DNA of 44,069 nt from Hyphomicrobiales bacterium (lineage in GTDB: Bacteria; Pseudomonadota; Alphaproteobacteria; Rhizobiales; WTKA01): assembly GCA_011524605.1 (NCBI GenBank), contig WTKA01000100.1, positions 23,223 through 67,291 of the forward strand, in the 5' to 3' direction. Below, one piece after another: positions 18,397 to 28,004 of this stretch. A program made the translations under genes and the position numbers. The notes under the pieces were generated by a model. That model was not told where the DNA came from and did not search any database. It was given only the letters and a program-made list of their open reading frames with translations. Position 1 is the stretch's first letter. Each line of letters begins with the position of its first letter.

Positions 18397-19737
18397 ATGA
18401 TTAAATCTCAACAACTTGCATGGTATCCATCTTTAAAGCCAATTCCGACAAATAGAAGCTCTATTTTGAGTATCATTGATATCGGAAGCTCTAAAATTGC
18501 ATGTGCTATTTTGAAATTAAAGCCCTTGGACGAGCGTGGCTTACACCCTCTGATGACCCATGACGTTGAAATATTAGGCTTAAGCGTTCATAAATCTGAA
18601 GGCGTTAAAGCAGGGCATATAACAAATGTCAGCGCTGCAAAATATGCAATTCAGTCAGCCATTGCTGAAGCTGAAAAACAAGCAAGAATGAATATTCAAA
18701 AGGCATTGATTGTTACAACAGCAGGCCGCATTGGCTCAGAAACATTTGCCGCTAGCCATACCTTATCCCAATTTCAAATATCAGCTGATGATATTGATCA
18801 GCTTGTTGTTGCGGGTCGTCGTTTTTCAGTTGAACCAACACGTCTTGCCTTGCATGCGCATACATTGGGCTATCAGATTGATGGGGCTATTTCTGTTGAT
18901 GACCCACTTGGCATGGTAGGGGAAAAGTTAGAATTAAACATGCATCTTGCAACAGCGGATGTCGTTGCCATGCGTAACCTTATTTTTGCTGCAGAATCAA
19001 GTCATATTCGCGTTCAAGGCCTTGTTTCAGCTCCTTTTGCAAGTGGATTAGCAACTTTAACAGCAGAAGACCATGAGCATGGTGCGCTAGTCGTTGATTG
19101 CGGGGCTGATACCACTAGCTTTGCTGTCTTTAAAAGCGGGCGCATGCAATATGTTTCCTCTGTTGCGGTTGGGGGACGCAATATTACGCGAGATTTATCT
19201 CGTGTCTTTACTTTAGATTTTGAAGATGCTGAACGTTTAAAAGTCATTCATGGGTCTGCTTATTTTGCAGCCCATGAACGTGATGAACTGGTGACTTGTA
19301 AAATTGAAAATGGCATAGAGGACCAAGACACATCTGATAAATCTGTATATCGCTCTGAATTAAATCAAGTGATCGAGGCGCGTGTTACAGAAATTTTTGA
19401 ACTTGTTAGGAAAAGTCTCAATGAGGCTGGTTTTCCAAAAGGAATGCCAGCTATAACAATTCTAACAGGGGGTGCTAGCCGGCTTACAAATATTGCTGAT
19501 GTTGTTGAGCGCACGTTGCAAACAACTGTAAAATCGGCGGATTTGATCAATTTTGATAAATTAACAGCTGAAAATAATGGGGCTATTTTCTCTGCAATAG
19601 CTGGCGCAAGTGTATTTGCTCAACAGGCTGGAGAAGATTATGCGCTTGACCCGCTACCTATGCCTGAAGAAGAAATTAAAAAAGCAAGTGAAGGCTATTT
19701 TGCGCGTGTTGGTCGTTGGCTGAAAGAGAGTTTTTAA
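18397..19737 (+). CDS. ftsA: Cell-division protein FtsA
   Basis: Actin-like ATPase that anchors FtsZ filaments to the membrane and recruits later divisome proteins. 446 residues. Phosphate-1 loop IDIGSSKIA, the 1C subdomain, phosphate-2 VDCGADTTSF and the adenosine motif LTGGASRLTNI are clear. The C-terminus YFARVGRWLKESF is the amphipathic membrane-targeting helix. The gene is complete, yet the next gene is lepA, not ftsZ; FtsZ must be encoded elsewhere for this FtsA to act. Confidence 0.96.
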   Translation: MIKSQQLAWYPSLKPIPTNRSSILSIIDIGSSKIACAILKLKPLDERGLHPLMTHDVEILGLSVHKSEGVKAGHITNVSAAKYAIQSAIAEAEKQARMNIQKALIVTTAGRIGSETFAASHTLSQFQISADDIDQLVVAGRRFSVEPTRLALHAHTLGYQIDGAISVDDPLGMVGEKLELNMHLATADVVAMRNLIFAAESSHIRVQGLVSAPFASGLATLTAEDHEHGALVVDCGADTTSFAVFKSGRMQYVSSVAVGGRNITRDLSRVFTLDFEDAERLKVIHGSAYFAAHERDELVTCKIENGIEDQDTSDKSVYRSELNQVIEARVTEIFELVRKSLNEAGFPKGMPAITILTGGASRLTNIADVVERTLQTTVKSADLINFDKLTAENNGAIFSAIAGASVFAQQAGEDYALDPLPMPEEEIKKASEGYFARVGRWLKESF

Positions 19738-19866
19738 TTTTTTTCTCCTTTTTATTATGTTTTCAATAATGCACTTTATTCATCTCACCCTATAAATTTC
19801 TAAATTAAATGCCTTATGTGGCATGATGGGCTTTGAATTTTTTTAAAATCAATGATATGAGCAAGC

Positions 19867-21672
19867 ATGACAAAAAAAACATTTAATACGATTCGAAATT
19901 TCTCTATTGTTGCTCATATCGATCACGGCAAATCAACATTAGCCGATCGATTAATTTCCTATTGCGGTGGCTTAACCGACCGTGAAATGAAGGAGCAAGT
20001 CCTTGATAATATGGAAATTGAACGCGAACGTGGCATTACCATTAAAGCGCAAACTGTCCGCCTTGTATATAAAGCAAAAGACGGGCAGGAATATAAGCTT
20101 AATATAATGGATACGCCAGGTCACGTTGATTTTGCCTATGAGGTAAGCCGCTCTTTAGCTGCATGTGAAGGCTCTCTCCTTGTGGTGGATGCCAGCCAAG
20201 GTGTTGAAGCGCAAACATTGGCAAATGTCTATCAAGCTATTGATAATGATCATGAAATCGTTCCCGTTTTAAATAAAATTGATTTGCCTGCTGCAGAACC
20301 AGATAGAGTTAAAGCGCAGATTGAAGAAGTTATAGGCCTTGATGCCTCTGATTCAGTTATGATTTCTGCTAAAACTGGTATCGGTATTGGCGATGTTTTA
20401 GAAGCCATTGTAGAGCGCTTGCCAGCACCTGAAGGGGAGCCTGATGCGCCTTTAAGAGCGATGCTAGTTGATAGCTGGTATGATGCTTATTTAGGCGTTG
20501 TTGTCCTTGTGCGTGTTATGGATGGTGAACTTAAAAAGGGCACGAAAATTCGTATGGTAGGTACTGGCGCTACCTATCCTGTCGATAGAGTTGGCTTTTT
20601 CACACCAAAGCTAGAAGACGCAAAGTCTTTAAAGGCTGGTGAAGTTGGCTTTATCACAGCTTCTATTAAAGAAGTTGCTGATACACGCGTTGGTGATACT
20701 ATAACAGAAGAAAAGCGCCCTACAGATAATCCGCTTCCAGGCTTCAAACCCGCTCAACCTGTTGTATTTTGCGGTTTATTCCCTGTAGATGCAAATGACT
20801 TTGAAGAGCTGCGCTCTGCAATGGGTAAACTTCGCTTAAACGATGCTAGTTTTTCCTTTGAAATGGAAACATCCGCTGCTCTTGGCTTTGGTTTTAGATG
20901 CGGCTTTTTAGGGCTTTTACACCTTGAAATTATTCAAGAAAGACTGGAACGTGAGTTTAATCTTGATCTTATCGCAACAGCACCTTCTGTTGTTTATGAA
21001 ATGGCGCTAAATTCAGGTGAAGTGATAGAAATGCATAATCCAGCGGATATGCCTGATGTTACAAAAATCACCGAAATTAGAGAGCCTTGGATCGAAGCAA
21101 ATATCCTCACACCAGACGAATATTTAGGCCCTATCTTAAAGCTTTGTCAGGAACGTCGAGGCATTCAAACCAATCTATCATATGTGGGCTCGCGAGCAAT
21201 GGTGTCCTATGATTTGCCATTGAACGAAGTTGTTTTTGATTTTTATGATCGATTGAAATCCATCACAAAGGGTTATGCTTCTTTTGACTACACAATTTCT
21301 GAATATAGGGCAGGGGACTTGGTAAAACTTTCTCTTCTTGTCAATTCAGAACCAGTTGATGCTTTATCGATGCTTGTTCATAGAACGCAAGCAGAGAAAA
21401 GAGGTCGGGTGATGTGTGAAAAGTTAAAAGATCTAATTCCACAACATCTTTTCCAAATTCCAGTGCAAGCAGCTATTGGCGGCAAGATTATTGCTCGAGA
21501 AACAATTCGTGCTATGCGCAAAGATGTCACGGCGAAATGTTATGGCGGTGATGCGAGCCGTAAACGCAAGCTATTGGATAAACAAAAAGCTGGTAAAAAG
21601 AAAATGCGCCAATTTGGTAAGGTGGAAATTCCCCAAGAAGCCTTTATTTCAGCTTTAAAAATGGATAGCTAA
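19867..21672 (+). CDS. lepA: Elongation factor 4 (LepA), ribosome-associated GTPase
   Basis: Translational GTPase that acts on stalled or assembling ribosomes. 601 residues, normal length. G1 is AHIDHGKST (16-24), G2 RERGIT, G3 DTPGH, G4 NKID, followed by EF-G-like domains and the LepA-specific C-terminal domain ([16 protein letters not shown]). The ATG has only a weak upstream purine stretch. It is separated from ftsA by 129 AT-rich bases holding no gene; I could not define a terminator there. Confidence 0.97.
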   Translation: MTKKTFNTIRNFSIVAHIDHGKSTLADRLISYCGGLTDREMKEQVLDNMEIERERGITIKAQTVRLVYKAKDGQEYKLNIMDTPGHVDFAYEVSRSLAACEGSLLVVDASQGVEAQTLANVYQAIDNDHEIVPVLNKIDLPAAEPDRVKAQIEEVIGLDASDSVMISAKTGIGIGDVLEAIVERLPAPEGEPDAPLRAMLVDSWYDAYLGVVVLVRVMDGELKKGTKIRMVGTGATYPVDRVGFFTPKLEDAKSLKAGEVGFITASIKEVADTRVGDTITEEKRPTDNPLPGFKPAQPVVFCGLFPVDANDFEELRSAMGKLRLNDASFSFEMETSAALGFGFRCGFLGLLHLEIIQERLEREFNLDLIATAPSVVYEMALNSGEVIEMHNPADMPDVTKITEIREPWIEANILTPDEYLGPILKLCQERRGIQTNLSYVGSRAMVSYDLPLNEVVFDFYDRLKSITKGYASFDYTISEYRAGDLVKLSLLVNSEPVDALSMLVHRTQAEKRGRVMCEKLKDLIPQHLFQIPVQAAIGGKIIARETIRAMRKDVTAKCYGGDASRKRKLLDKQKAGKKKMRQFGKVEIPQEAFISALKMDS

Positions 21673-21673
21673 C

Positions 21674-21706
21674 TTTAGGAAAAATATTTTATTTTACTTT
21701 CCTAAA
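21674..21706 (+). terminator. AT-rich dyad after lepA, possible terminator
   Basis: TTTAGGAAA and TTTCCTAAA form a perfect 9-bp stem around a 15-base loop, starting two bases after the lepA stop codon. The trailing sequence is only mildly T-rich, so terminator strength is uncertain. Confidence 0.45.
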
Positions 21707-21770
21707 TAACAGCATATTTATTTTTAAAAATAGGTAAGCCACTGTTTTATTGTCGTAAAGGAAAGAATAA

Positions 21771-22553
21771 ATGGAATTATTGTTTACACCTGAGATTGGA
21801 ATACCAATTCTTCTTTTCTGCATGGGCATATTAGCAGGTCTAATCGATGCTATTGCAGGTGGGGGAGGGTTGATTGCCGTCCCTAGCCTTTTATTTGCAG
21901 GCGTCCCTCCTGTTGTAGCACTTGGTACGAATAGAATGCAGGCCTGTATTGGCGAGCTTACTTCTTTCATTGCCTATGCTAAATATGGTCAGTTTAACTT
22001 TAGTGGGCTTATTTATGGGGTTATTTCTGTTGCAATTGGTGCAGCTTTAGGAACTATAAGCGTTAGCTATATACCAACAGATTTTTTAGAGTTTTTACTG
22101 CCTATCATGATGATTGCAATCATTCTATATGTCTTATTCTCTAAGCGCCTAAAAGAAACAGAGCAGGGGAGGGCGGTTCTTTCCATAAAAAAATTCATGA
22201 TTTTTGTTGGCTTTGCAATTGGCTTTTATAATGGCTTTTTTGGGCCAGGTACTGGCACATTCTGGATGATTTCTTTTATTGCCCTTTTAGGATATACCAT
22301 AAAACAAGCGACTATAAATACCAAGCCTTTGAATTTAATGGGTAATTTCATTTCCCTCATCTCTTTTGCTTGGCTTGGGATGGTCAATTATAAGTTTGGC
22401 CTTATCATGGGGGCAGGGCAAATATTAGGATCTATTTTAGGTAGCTATCTTGTCGTAAAAGATGGCAATCGCATTGTGCGCCCTATATTCATTGGTGTAA
22501 CGATTTTAATTACCTGTAAAGTACTGTATGACTTTGCGGTAAAGTTTCTTTGA
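21771..22553 (+). CDS. TSUP family (TauE/SafE) membrane permease
   Basis: Inner-membrane protein of the TauE/SafE (formerly DUF81) family, which includes sulfite, sulfoacetate and other anion transporters. 260 residues with about seven or eight hydrophobic segments. The duplicated family motif is visible as DAIAGGGGLIAVP with GVPPVVALGTNR in the first half and GFFGPGTGTFW with ATINTKPLNLMGN in the second. AAAGGAAAG precedes the ATG. No sulfur-metabolism gene lies next to it, so the substrate is unknown. Confidence 0.88.
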   Translation: MELLFTPEIGIPILLFCMGILAGLIDAIAGGGGLIAVPSLLFAGVPPVVALGTNRMQACIGELTSFIAYAKYGQFNFSGLIYGVISVAIGAALGTISVSYIPTDFLEFLLPIMMIAIILYVLFSKRLKETEQGRAVLSIKKFMIFVGFAIGFYNGFFGPGTGTFWMISFIALLGYTIKQATINTKPLNLMGNFISLISFAWLGMVNYKFGLIMGAGQILGSILGSYLVVKDGNRIVRPIFIGVTILITCKVLYDFAVKFL

Positions 22554-22601
22554 TTATCTCAAAGTATAACGGACTGCCTTAATAGACAGTCAATTATTAA
22601 T

Positions 22602-22619
22602 ATGTAATTTTTATTACAT
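22602..22619. other. AT-rich inverted repeat upstream of azlC
   Basis: ATGTAAT and ATTACAT form a perfect 7-bp dyad around TTTT in the 90-base gap before azlC. A shorter dyad, GACTG/CAGTC, lies at 22572-22591. They could be a regulator site or a weak terminator for the TSUP gene. Chance occurrence in AT-rich DNA is possible. Confidence 0.3.
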
Positions 22620-22643
22620 GATATTTGATGAATAGGGTAGAAA

Positions 22644-23354
22644 ATGACACCATCTTCTGAAGTAACATTTACAAAAAATGGCTTCGTTATTGGTATAAAA
22701 AGACTTTTGCCAATTTCTTTATTCCTCGTACCGTTTGGTATCGGCTTTGGTGTCGCTGCATTAGAAAAAGGATTTTCTGCTTTTGAAGCGATTTTCATGA
22801 GTGCGGCTGTCTTTTCTGGCGCTGCTCAATTTGCAGTGTTAGAAATTTGGCATACAAGCGGTATTTTATCAATCATCATTATAACTCTTACAGTTAGTAT
22901 AAGAATGATTTTATATGGCACAGCTTTGGCTCAATGGCTCAACCAACTTCCCTTTAAATATCGTTTTTTGTGTGTGTTTAATTTAAGCGATGCTAATTTT
23001 GCTGAAGGCTTTCTTTCATTGAACAAAAAGAACGAACGGGACTTAGCCTTTCTCTTTGGCGGTGGCTTCATGCTTTGGTTTGCATGGGTGATAGGAACAA
23101 TAATAGGTGTTTTATTAGGCAATATCATAGGTGATCCTTCGACCTATGGCTTGCATGTCCTTATGCCATGTTTCTTTACTGCTTTAGTTATGAAAAATTG
23201 GGATCGAAAAAGCATAAAAATTAAGGTTTTGGCGCCATTTCTACTTGCTATTGTTATTACAATTGCAACAAAAGGAATTTTAACACAAGGCTGGAATATG
23301 ATATTTGCTGCAATAGCTGCAGGTGGTTTGGCGGGTCTTTTACATGGAAAATGA
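22644..23354 (+). CDS. azlC: AzlC family amino-acid exporter, large subunit
   Basis: Inner-membrane component of the AzlCD/YgaZH-type exporter, a family known for efflux of branched-chain and related amino acids. 236 residues, about six membrane segments. FGIGFGVAALEKGFS and MSAAVFSGAAQFAVLE are typical AzlC sequence, as are SIRMILYG and the LNLSDANFAE-like loop. The small partner AzlD overlaps its 3' end, which supports function as a pair. Confidence 0.9.
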   Translation: MTPSSEVTFTKNGFVIGIKRLLPISLFLVPFGIGFGVAALEKGFSAFEAIFMSAAVFSGAAQFAVLEIWHTSGILSIIIITLTVSIRMILYGTALAQWLNQLPFKYRFLCVFNLSDANFAEGFLSLNKKNERDLAFLFGGGFMLWFAWVIGTIIGVLLGNIIGDPSTYGLHVLMPCFFTALVMKNWDRKSIKIKVLAPFLLAIVITIATKGILTQGWNMIFAAIAAGGLAGLLHGK

Positions 23355-23658
23355 TTTTTTATTTAATAATATAATAATTATCGCACTCGCAATATGCATC
23401 TTTACTATGAGAGCCTCTGGCCCTCTTTTGATGAAATATGTCACGCTAACGCCAAGACGTGAAACTATGCTCAACACCATGGCAATTGCTATACTTGTCG
23501 CTCTTGTTGCAAACACAGCAGCCAGTGGTAATCTTGATGTTATCACAGCAATCATCGTAACCTTCTTATTATTATGTGTTATAAATAATATTTTTGTTGC
23601 GATAATAACAAGCATGGCTCTAGCTGCCTTTTGGCCTTATTTATCACAACTTTTTTGA
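23344..23658 (+). CDS. azlD: AzlD family amino-acid exporter, small subunit
   Basis: Small hydrophobic partner of AzlC, about 104 residues with three or four membrane segments. The motif FTMRASGPLLMKY near the N-terminus fits AzlD/YgaH. I chose ATG 23344, which overlaps azlC by 11 bases and has GGCGGGT about 7 bases upstream. A GTG at 23323 would add seven residues. The overlap implies translational coupling. Confidence 0.88.
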   Translation: MENDFLFNNIIIIALAICIFTMRASGPLLMKYVTLTPRRETMLNTMAIAILVALVANTAASGNLDVITAIIVTFLLLCVINNIFVAIITSMALAAFWPYLSQLF

Positions 23659-23709
23659 GGTAAATTAATAGGGTAGGGCAGGCTAACTACCGATGCTTTA
23701 GGATAAGCT

Positions 23710-24102
23710 ATGAAAATCTATGTGACGAGTATTTTTGTTGCTGATCAAGAAAAGGCAAAAAGATTTTATACTGAAAAAATGGGCTTTCAAGTTAAGCATG
23801 ATATACCTATGGGTAGTCACCGTTGGCTTACGCTCGTCTCATCCGAAGATATTGATGGAACTGAACTGCTATTAGAACCCAATACGCATCCAGCTGTTCA
23901 GCCCTATACAACTGCGCTTAAAGCAGACAACATCCCTGCCCATTCCTTTCAAGTTATAAACTTAGATCAGGTCTATACGCACTTAAAAAATGCTGGTGTA
24001 AGCTTTATTCAAAAACCCATTGATGCTGGTAATGTAAAAATGGCAATCTTAGATGATGAATGCGGTAATCTTATTCAGCTCATAGAAATGATTCAAAGCT
24101 GA
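23710..24102 (+). CDS. VOC (glyoxalase/bleomycin-resistance fold) family protein
   Basis: Single-domain vicinal-oxygen-chelate protein of 130 residues. It opens with the repeat-unit pattern (YVTSIFVADQEKAKRFY..MGF) and has the second unit from about residue 72, closing with LDDECGNLIQLIE. Relatives include glyoxalase-like enzymes and resistance proteins; the substrate cannot be inferred. TTAGGAT lies before the ATG. It ends the accessory group after lepA and is convergent with yicC. Confidence 0.85.
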   Translation: MKIYVTSIFVADQEKAKRFYTEKMGFQVKHDIPMGSHRWLTLVSSEDIDGTELLLEPNTHPAVQPYTTALKADNIPAHSFQVINLDQVYTHLKNAGVSFIQKPIDAGNVKMAILDDECGNLIQLIEMIQS

Positions 24103-24495
24103 TGATGGTAGGTTAGGGCATTTTGATTTTTCTCTATATCTCACTTCATAAGCTTACATGAAGAATATGGATGATTGATAATATCAATTTATATAGATAA
24201 ATATATCGCTACTTAGTTTTTCTTCTTTTATTTAAAACTGATATCATAGATAAATCTAGGGTCTGAACTCTATACAGAGAGCAATTGACTGTATTTAGAA
24301 GAAAAATGATCTAATTTAAGGAGAAAAATTACGTTATTTGATGTACATGTATTAAGTCATATATACACATCTTACATTACTCGCTAGTCGCATAATATAT
24401 ATTATGGAACTTTTTTATGTTATATTATAAATATATGAGCTTATCTTAGATCCTTATTCCTGCAATTATAGCATTATAAAGATAGAAGGATATAT
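24103..24495. other. AT-rich convergent intergenic region, no gene seen
   Basis: These 393 bases separate the convergent VOC gene and yicC. I find no ORF with a usable start and ribosome site on either strand. There is a 6-bp dyad at 24144-24163 (CTTCAT/ATGAAG) and a perfect 16-base palindrome CATAATATATATTATG at 24391-24406, followed shortly by TTTTTT on the + strand. The second may be a weak terminator but is about 290 bases from the VOC stop. In many alphaproteobacteria gmk follows yicC; it is not here. Confidence 0.5.
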
Positions 24496-25398
24496 CTATT
24501 CAATATTTTGTATCTGTTCTCGAAATTGCTCAATAGTCACTTTTAGATCCATACCATTTTGGGTAATATCAATGGATTTTGATTTCGAACAAATAGTATT
24601 GGCTTCACGATTTAACTCTTGGCATAAAAAATCAAGCCGTCGGCCAACAGGCTTGTCGCCATTGATAAGTTCTTGCGCATTATTGAAATGCACAGTTAAA
24701 CGATCTACTTCTTCACGAATATCTGCTTTTGAAATCAGAATTAAAACTTCTTGGTCAAGGCGTTCTGGATTAAGCTGCAACTTTTCATCTTCGCTTAAGG
24801 CTTGAACTTGCTCTGTGAGTTTCACGCGAATATCATTTAAGTTGGAAGAAATGTTATCTTTAATATTCTGCGTATAAGTCATCATAGCATTTAGCATATC
24901 AGTAAGAACAGCATAGATGGCACTGCCCTCTTGCGCCCGTATTTCTTTTAATTGCGTGATAGACTCATCGAAACTTGCTTGTAAAATAGCATCAAGCTCT
25001 TCACTAGCATGTTCATTGATCTTAGGGCTTTGTGCGATCCAAACACCGGGTATGCATATGACATCACTTGCTGAATAAGCTTGTAATGGCCCTGCTTTAT
25101 TTTCAATATCTTGCAGAGCATTTATAGCATTATCAAGGGCTTTATCATCTATTATATAGGCTATTTCTTCTTCAGATTTCTGATATGTTAAGCTGACAGA
25201 AAAGCTGCCACGTGTAAAATTATTCTGAATTTTTTTGCGTAATATAGGTTCTAAATGATCAAACCTAGATGGAATGCGCGATTTTATTTCAAGGTTTTTA
25301 TTGTTTACCGATCGAATTTGCCATTGCCATTGAAAATTATTTTCATTTTCATCATAAACATGATCACTTCTAATAAAGCCTGTCATAGATTTGATCAT
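24496..25398 (-). CDS. yicC: YicC family endoribonuclease
   Basis: Conserved bacterial protein of the YicC family, reported to be an endoribonuclease. 300 residues. The start MIKSMTGF is the family signature, followed by VNNKNLEIKSRIP. The C-terminal DUF1732 region contains GRRLDFLCQELNREANTICSKS and ends with the VEQ/VTIEQFREQIQN helix. It is the last gene of the minus-strand group, 71 bases after mltG. Confidence 0.93.
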   Translation of the reverse strand: MIKSMTGFIRSDHVYDENENNFQWQWQIRSVNNKNLEIKSRIPSRFDHLEPILRKKIQNNFTRGSFSVSLTYQKSEEEIAYIIDDKALDNAINALQDIENKAGPLQAYSASDVICIPGVWIAQSPKINEHASEELDAILQASFDESITQLKEIRAQEGSAIYAVLTDMLNAMMTYTQNIKDNISSNLNDIRVKLTEQVQALSEDEKLQLNPERLDQEVLILISKADIREEVDRLTVHFNNAQELINGDKPVGRRLDFLCQELNREANTICSKSKSIDITQNGMDLKVTIEQFREQIQNIE

Positions 25399-25469
25399 AT
25401 TATTTTTCCTTTAGAGAATTTAGCTATAAATAAAAGTAACGCCCCTACCCTATTTAATTTCGCTAATTA

Positions 25470-26489
25470 CTAATTATTACGCTCTTGTTCAATCTGACGC
25501 CATTTGCGGACATTCTCTTGATGTTCCTTATAGGTTTCAGCAAAAACATGGCCGCCAGTTCCGTCAGCAACGAAAAAGATGTAATTACTTTCAGCAGGGT
25601 TAGCTGTCGCCTCTAATGTTACCAAACCAGGGTTTGCAATTGGAGTTGGTGGCAAAGCGGGGATTGTGTAGGTATTATACTCAGTTGGTTTACGGATCTC
25701 ACTTTTTTTAATCCCTCTACCGAGCCTCCCCTCCCCTCCTACAAGGCCATAAATGATTGTTGGATCAGATTGCAATTTAATGCCTTGGTTCAGTCTGTTG
25801 ATGAAAACACTCGCCACAAGAGGTCTTTCTGCCCCAATACCTGTCTCTTTTTCAACAATAGAGGCAAGAATAAGCAATTCATACGGTGTTTTTACAGGTA
25901 GGTTATCTGCTCGGTTTTGCCAAACCTTTTCTACCGCCTTCTGCATAGCCTCATTCATGCGTTCAATTAATTGCTGACGGCTTGTTCCTAAAGGAATGTC
26001 ATAAGTTTCAGGTAATAAAATACCTTCTGAGGGCACTTCCTCAATCTCGCCAACCAAATCAGGGTGTTCGTTGATTTTTCTTACAATTTGTAAGCTTGTC
26101 ATACCCTCAGGAAAAGTAATAAATCTTTGTACTGTCTTGCCATCAACAAGAATATCTACAGCATTTTTCAAAGAAGTTTCAGCTGGAAATTCAAATTCGC
26201 CCGCTTTTAACTGACCACTTTTTCCAGACAAACGAGCTGCAAGTACAAAATGCCATGAAGATGAAACAATCCCTTGCTCTTTTAGTTTTGTTGCAATGAC
26301 TGGCAGACCTTGACCCCTCTCAATCAAAACAATATTGCTTTGCTTTGAAGGGCCTGAGGCATAATAATAGCCTATGGCAAAAGCACTGCATATCCCGATT
26401 AATATCGTAAGGGTAAAAATTGCTGAAAAAGCAGATATTACACGACTTAACCTAGATTTTTTAGCTTTATTTTTTTTTGCGCGAAACAT
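25470..26489 (-). CDS. mltG: Endolytic murein transglycosylase MltG
   Basis: Membrane-anchored lytic transglycosylase that cuts nascent glycan strands and sets their length (YceG-like family). 339 residues: a very basic N-terminal tail, one membrane segment at about 20-43, a LysM-like region, then the catalytic domain. ASIVEKETG (209-217) holds the catalytic Glu, followed by VFINRL, LQSDPTIIYG and PPTPIANPG, all family hallmarks. It lies 54 bases after fabF, the usual alphaproteobacterial order. Confidence 0.95.
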   Translation of the reverse strand: MFRAKKNKAKKSRLSRVISAFSAIFTLTILIGICSAFAIGYYYASGPSKQSNIVLIERGQGLPVIATKLKEQGIVSSSWHFVLAARLSGKSGQLKAGEFEFPAETSLKNAVDILVDGKTVQRFITFPEGMTSLQIVRKINEHPDLVGEIEEVPSEGILLPETYDIPLGTSRQQLIERMNEAMQKAVEKVWQNRADNLPVKTPYELLILASIVEKETGIGAERPLVASVFINRLNQGIKLQSDPTIIYGLVGGEGRLGRGIKKSEIRKPTEYNTYTIPALPPTPIANPGLVTLEATANPAESNYIFFVADGTGGHVFAETYKEHQENVRKWRQIEQERNN

Positions 26490-26543
26490 TTTATTCCCTA
26501 TCCTGGGTCGTTTTGCAATCCGTAATAAAATAATATGGTCAGA

Positions 26544-27809
26544 TTAAGAAACGCGGCGGAAGACTAAGGAAGCATTTGTTCCACCAAACCCAAATGAGTT
26601 TGAAAGAACCGTGTTAATTTCACGCTTTTTAGCCTTATGAGGAACAAGGTCAATCTCAGTTTCAATAGAAGGATTGTCCAAATTCAATGTTGGTGGCGCG
26701 ATTTGGTCTCTAATTGCAAGCACAGAGAAAATACCCTCAATTGCACCAGCTGCCCCTAGTAGATGTCCAACGGACGATTTTGTAGAAGACATAGAAAGGT
26801 TACTAATATCCCCTCCTCCAAACAAACGTTGTACAGCTCCTAATTCAATTTCATCGCCCATTGGTGTGGAAGTGCCGTGAGCATTAACATAATCGATGTC
26901 GCTTGCAGAAATTCCTGCACGCTTCAATGCTGCAGACATACAACGGTAAGCCCCATCACCATCAGGAGCAGGTGCTGTGATATGATGCGCATCGCCTGAT
27001 AAGCCATAGCCAATGACTTCACCATAAATTTTTGCGCCACGTGCTTTTGCATGCTCATATTCTTCCAATATTACAACGCCAGCACCTTCGCCCATTAAGA
27101 AGCCATCTCTATCTTTATCATAGGGACGAGAGGCTTTTTCTGGTGCATCATTGAAATTTGTCGTTAATGCACGACAAGCAGCAAAGCCTGCAAGAGATAG
27201 GCGGCAAATAGGCGATTCAGCTCCACCTGCAACCATTACATCAGCATCACCTAGCGCAATTAATCTTGACGCATCACCGATAGCATGAGCGCCTGTTGAA
27301 CACGCAGTCACAACAGAATGGTTAGGTCCTTTTAAGCCATGCTGAATAGAAACATAGCCTGACGCTAGATTGATAAGGCGACCTGGAATAAAGAAAGGAC
27401 TAATACGGCGAGGTCCTTTTTCTTTCATGATCAAAGCAGCCTGCTCAATACCTTGTAAACCACCAATTCCAGAGCCAATTAATACGCCCGTTCTATTCTG
27501 ATCTTCTGTTGTTTTTGCTTCCCATCCAGCGTCTTTTAAAGCCATATCAGCTGCTGCTAATGAGAAAGAAATAAATTCATCAACTTTACGCTGCTCTTTA
27601 GGCGCCATCCAATTATCTGGATTATATTCCCCTTCCCCATCACCACGAGGGATACGAGCTGCAACCTGACAAGCAATATCAGATACATCAAAATCATCAA
27701 CCTTACGCGCACCAGTTTCAGAATTTAATATTCTTTTCCAAACATGATCAGCACCAATCCCTAAAGGACTAACAATTCCAAGACCAGTAACAACAACACG
27801 ACGTAACAT
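26544..27809 (-). CDS. fabF: 3-oxoacyl-ACP synthase II FabF
   Basis: Condensing enzyme (KAS II) that elongates acyl-ACP with malonyl-ACP. 421 residues. Thiolase fold with active-site Cys170 in TACSTGAHA, His311 in NAHGTSTPMGD and a second His in KSSVGHLLGAAG. The N-terminus RRVVVTGLGIVSPLG and the C-terminal NSFGFGGTNASL complete the signature. AAGGAAAA lies before the ATG. A terminator after acpP suggests fabF needs its own promoter or read-through. Confidence 0.97.
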   Translation of the reverse strand: MLRRVVVTGLGIVSPLGIGADHVWKRILNSETGARKVDDFDVSDIACQVAARIPRGDGEGEYNPDNWMAPKEQRKVDEFISFSLAAADMALKDAGWEAKTTEDQNRTGVLIGSGIGGLQGIEQAALIMKEKGPRRISPFFIPGRLINLASGYVSIQHGLKGPNHSVVTACSTGAHAIGDASRLIALGDADVMVAGGAESPICRLSLAGFAACRALTTNFNDAPEKASRPYDKDRDGFLMGEGAGVVILEEYEHAKARGAKIYGEVIGYGLSGDAHHITAPAPDGDGAYRCMSAALKRAGISASDIDYVNAHGTSTPMGDEIELGAVQRLFGGGDISNLSMSSTKSSVGHLLGAAGAIEGIFSVLAIRDQIAPPTLNLDNPSIETEIDLVPHKAKKREINTVLSNSFGFGGTNASLVFRRVS

Positions 27810-27925
27810 CTTTGATTTTTCCTTATACTTTATTTGAGATATACATAATATGTTTTATAAAAATTTGGAATAGAAAATATGATAGTTTTATTCCTTACAA
27901 CACGATTTTATGTGCTCTAAAATAG

Positions 27926-27955
27926 AAAAAACCTGACTTTGAAAATCAAAGCCAG
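27926..27955 (-). terminator. Intrinsic terminator after acpP
   Basis: Read on the minus strand, CCTGGCTTTG and CAAAGTCAGG pair over 10 bases (one G-U) with loop ATTTT, followed by TTTTTT. It lies 50 bases past the acpP stop and before fabF, consistent with acpP being transcribed at a higher level than its neighbours. Confidence 0.9.
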
Positions 27956-28004
27956 GCAGCGTATCTAAATATGATAGAAAAACATCATATCTTAGCAGTT
28001 TAAA

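Noticed and set aside
21771-24102. Accessory genes after lepA as a mobile island
   Set aside because: No integrase, transposase, tRNA junction or flanking repeats are visible, so mobility is unsupported.
24316-24394. Possible small ORF after AAGGAG on the plus strand in the VOC-yicC gap
   Set aside because: No ATG, GTG or TTG lies at a workable distance, and the first ATG frame stops after a few codons.
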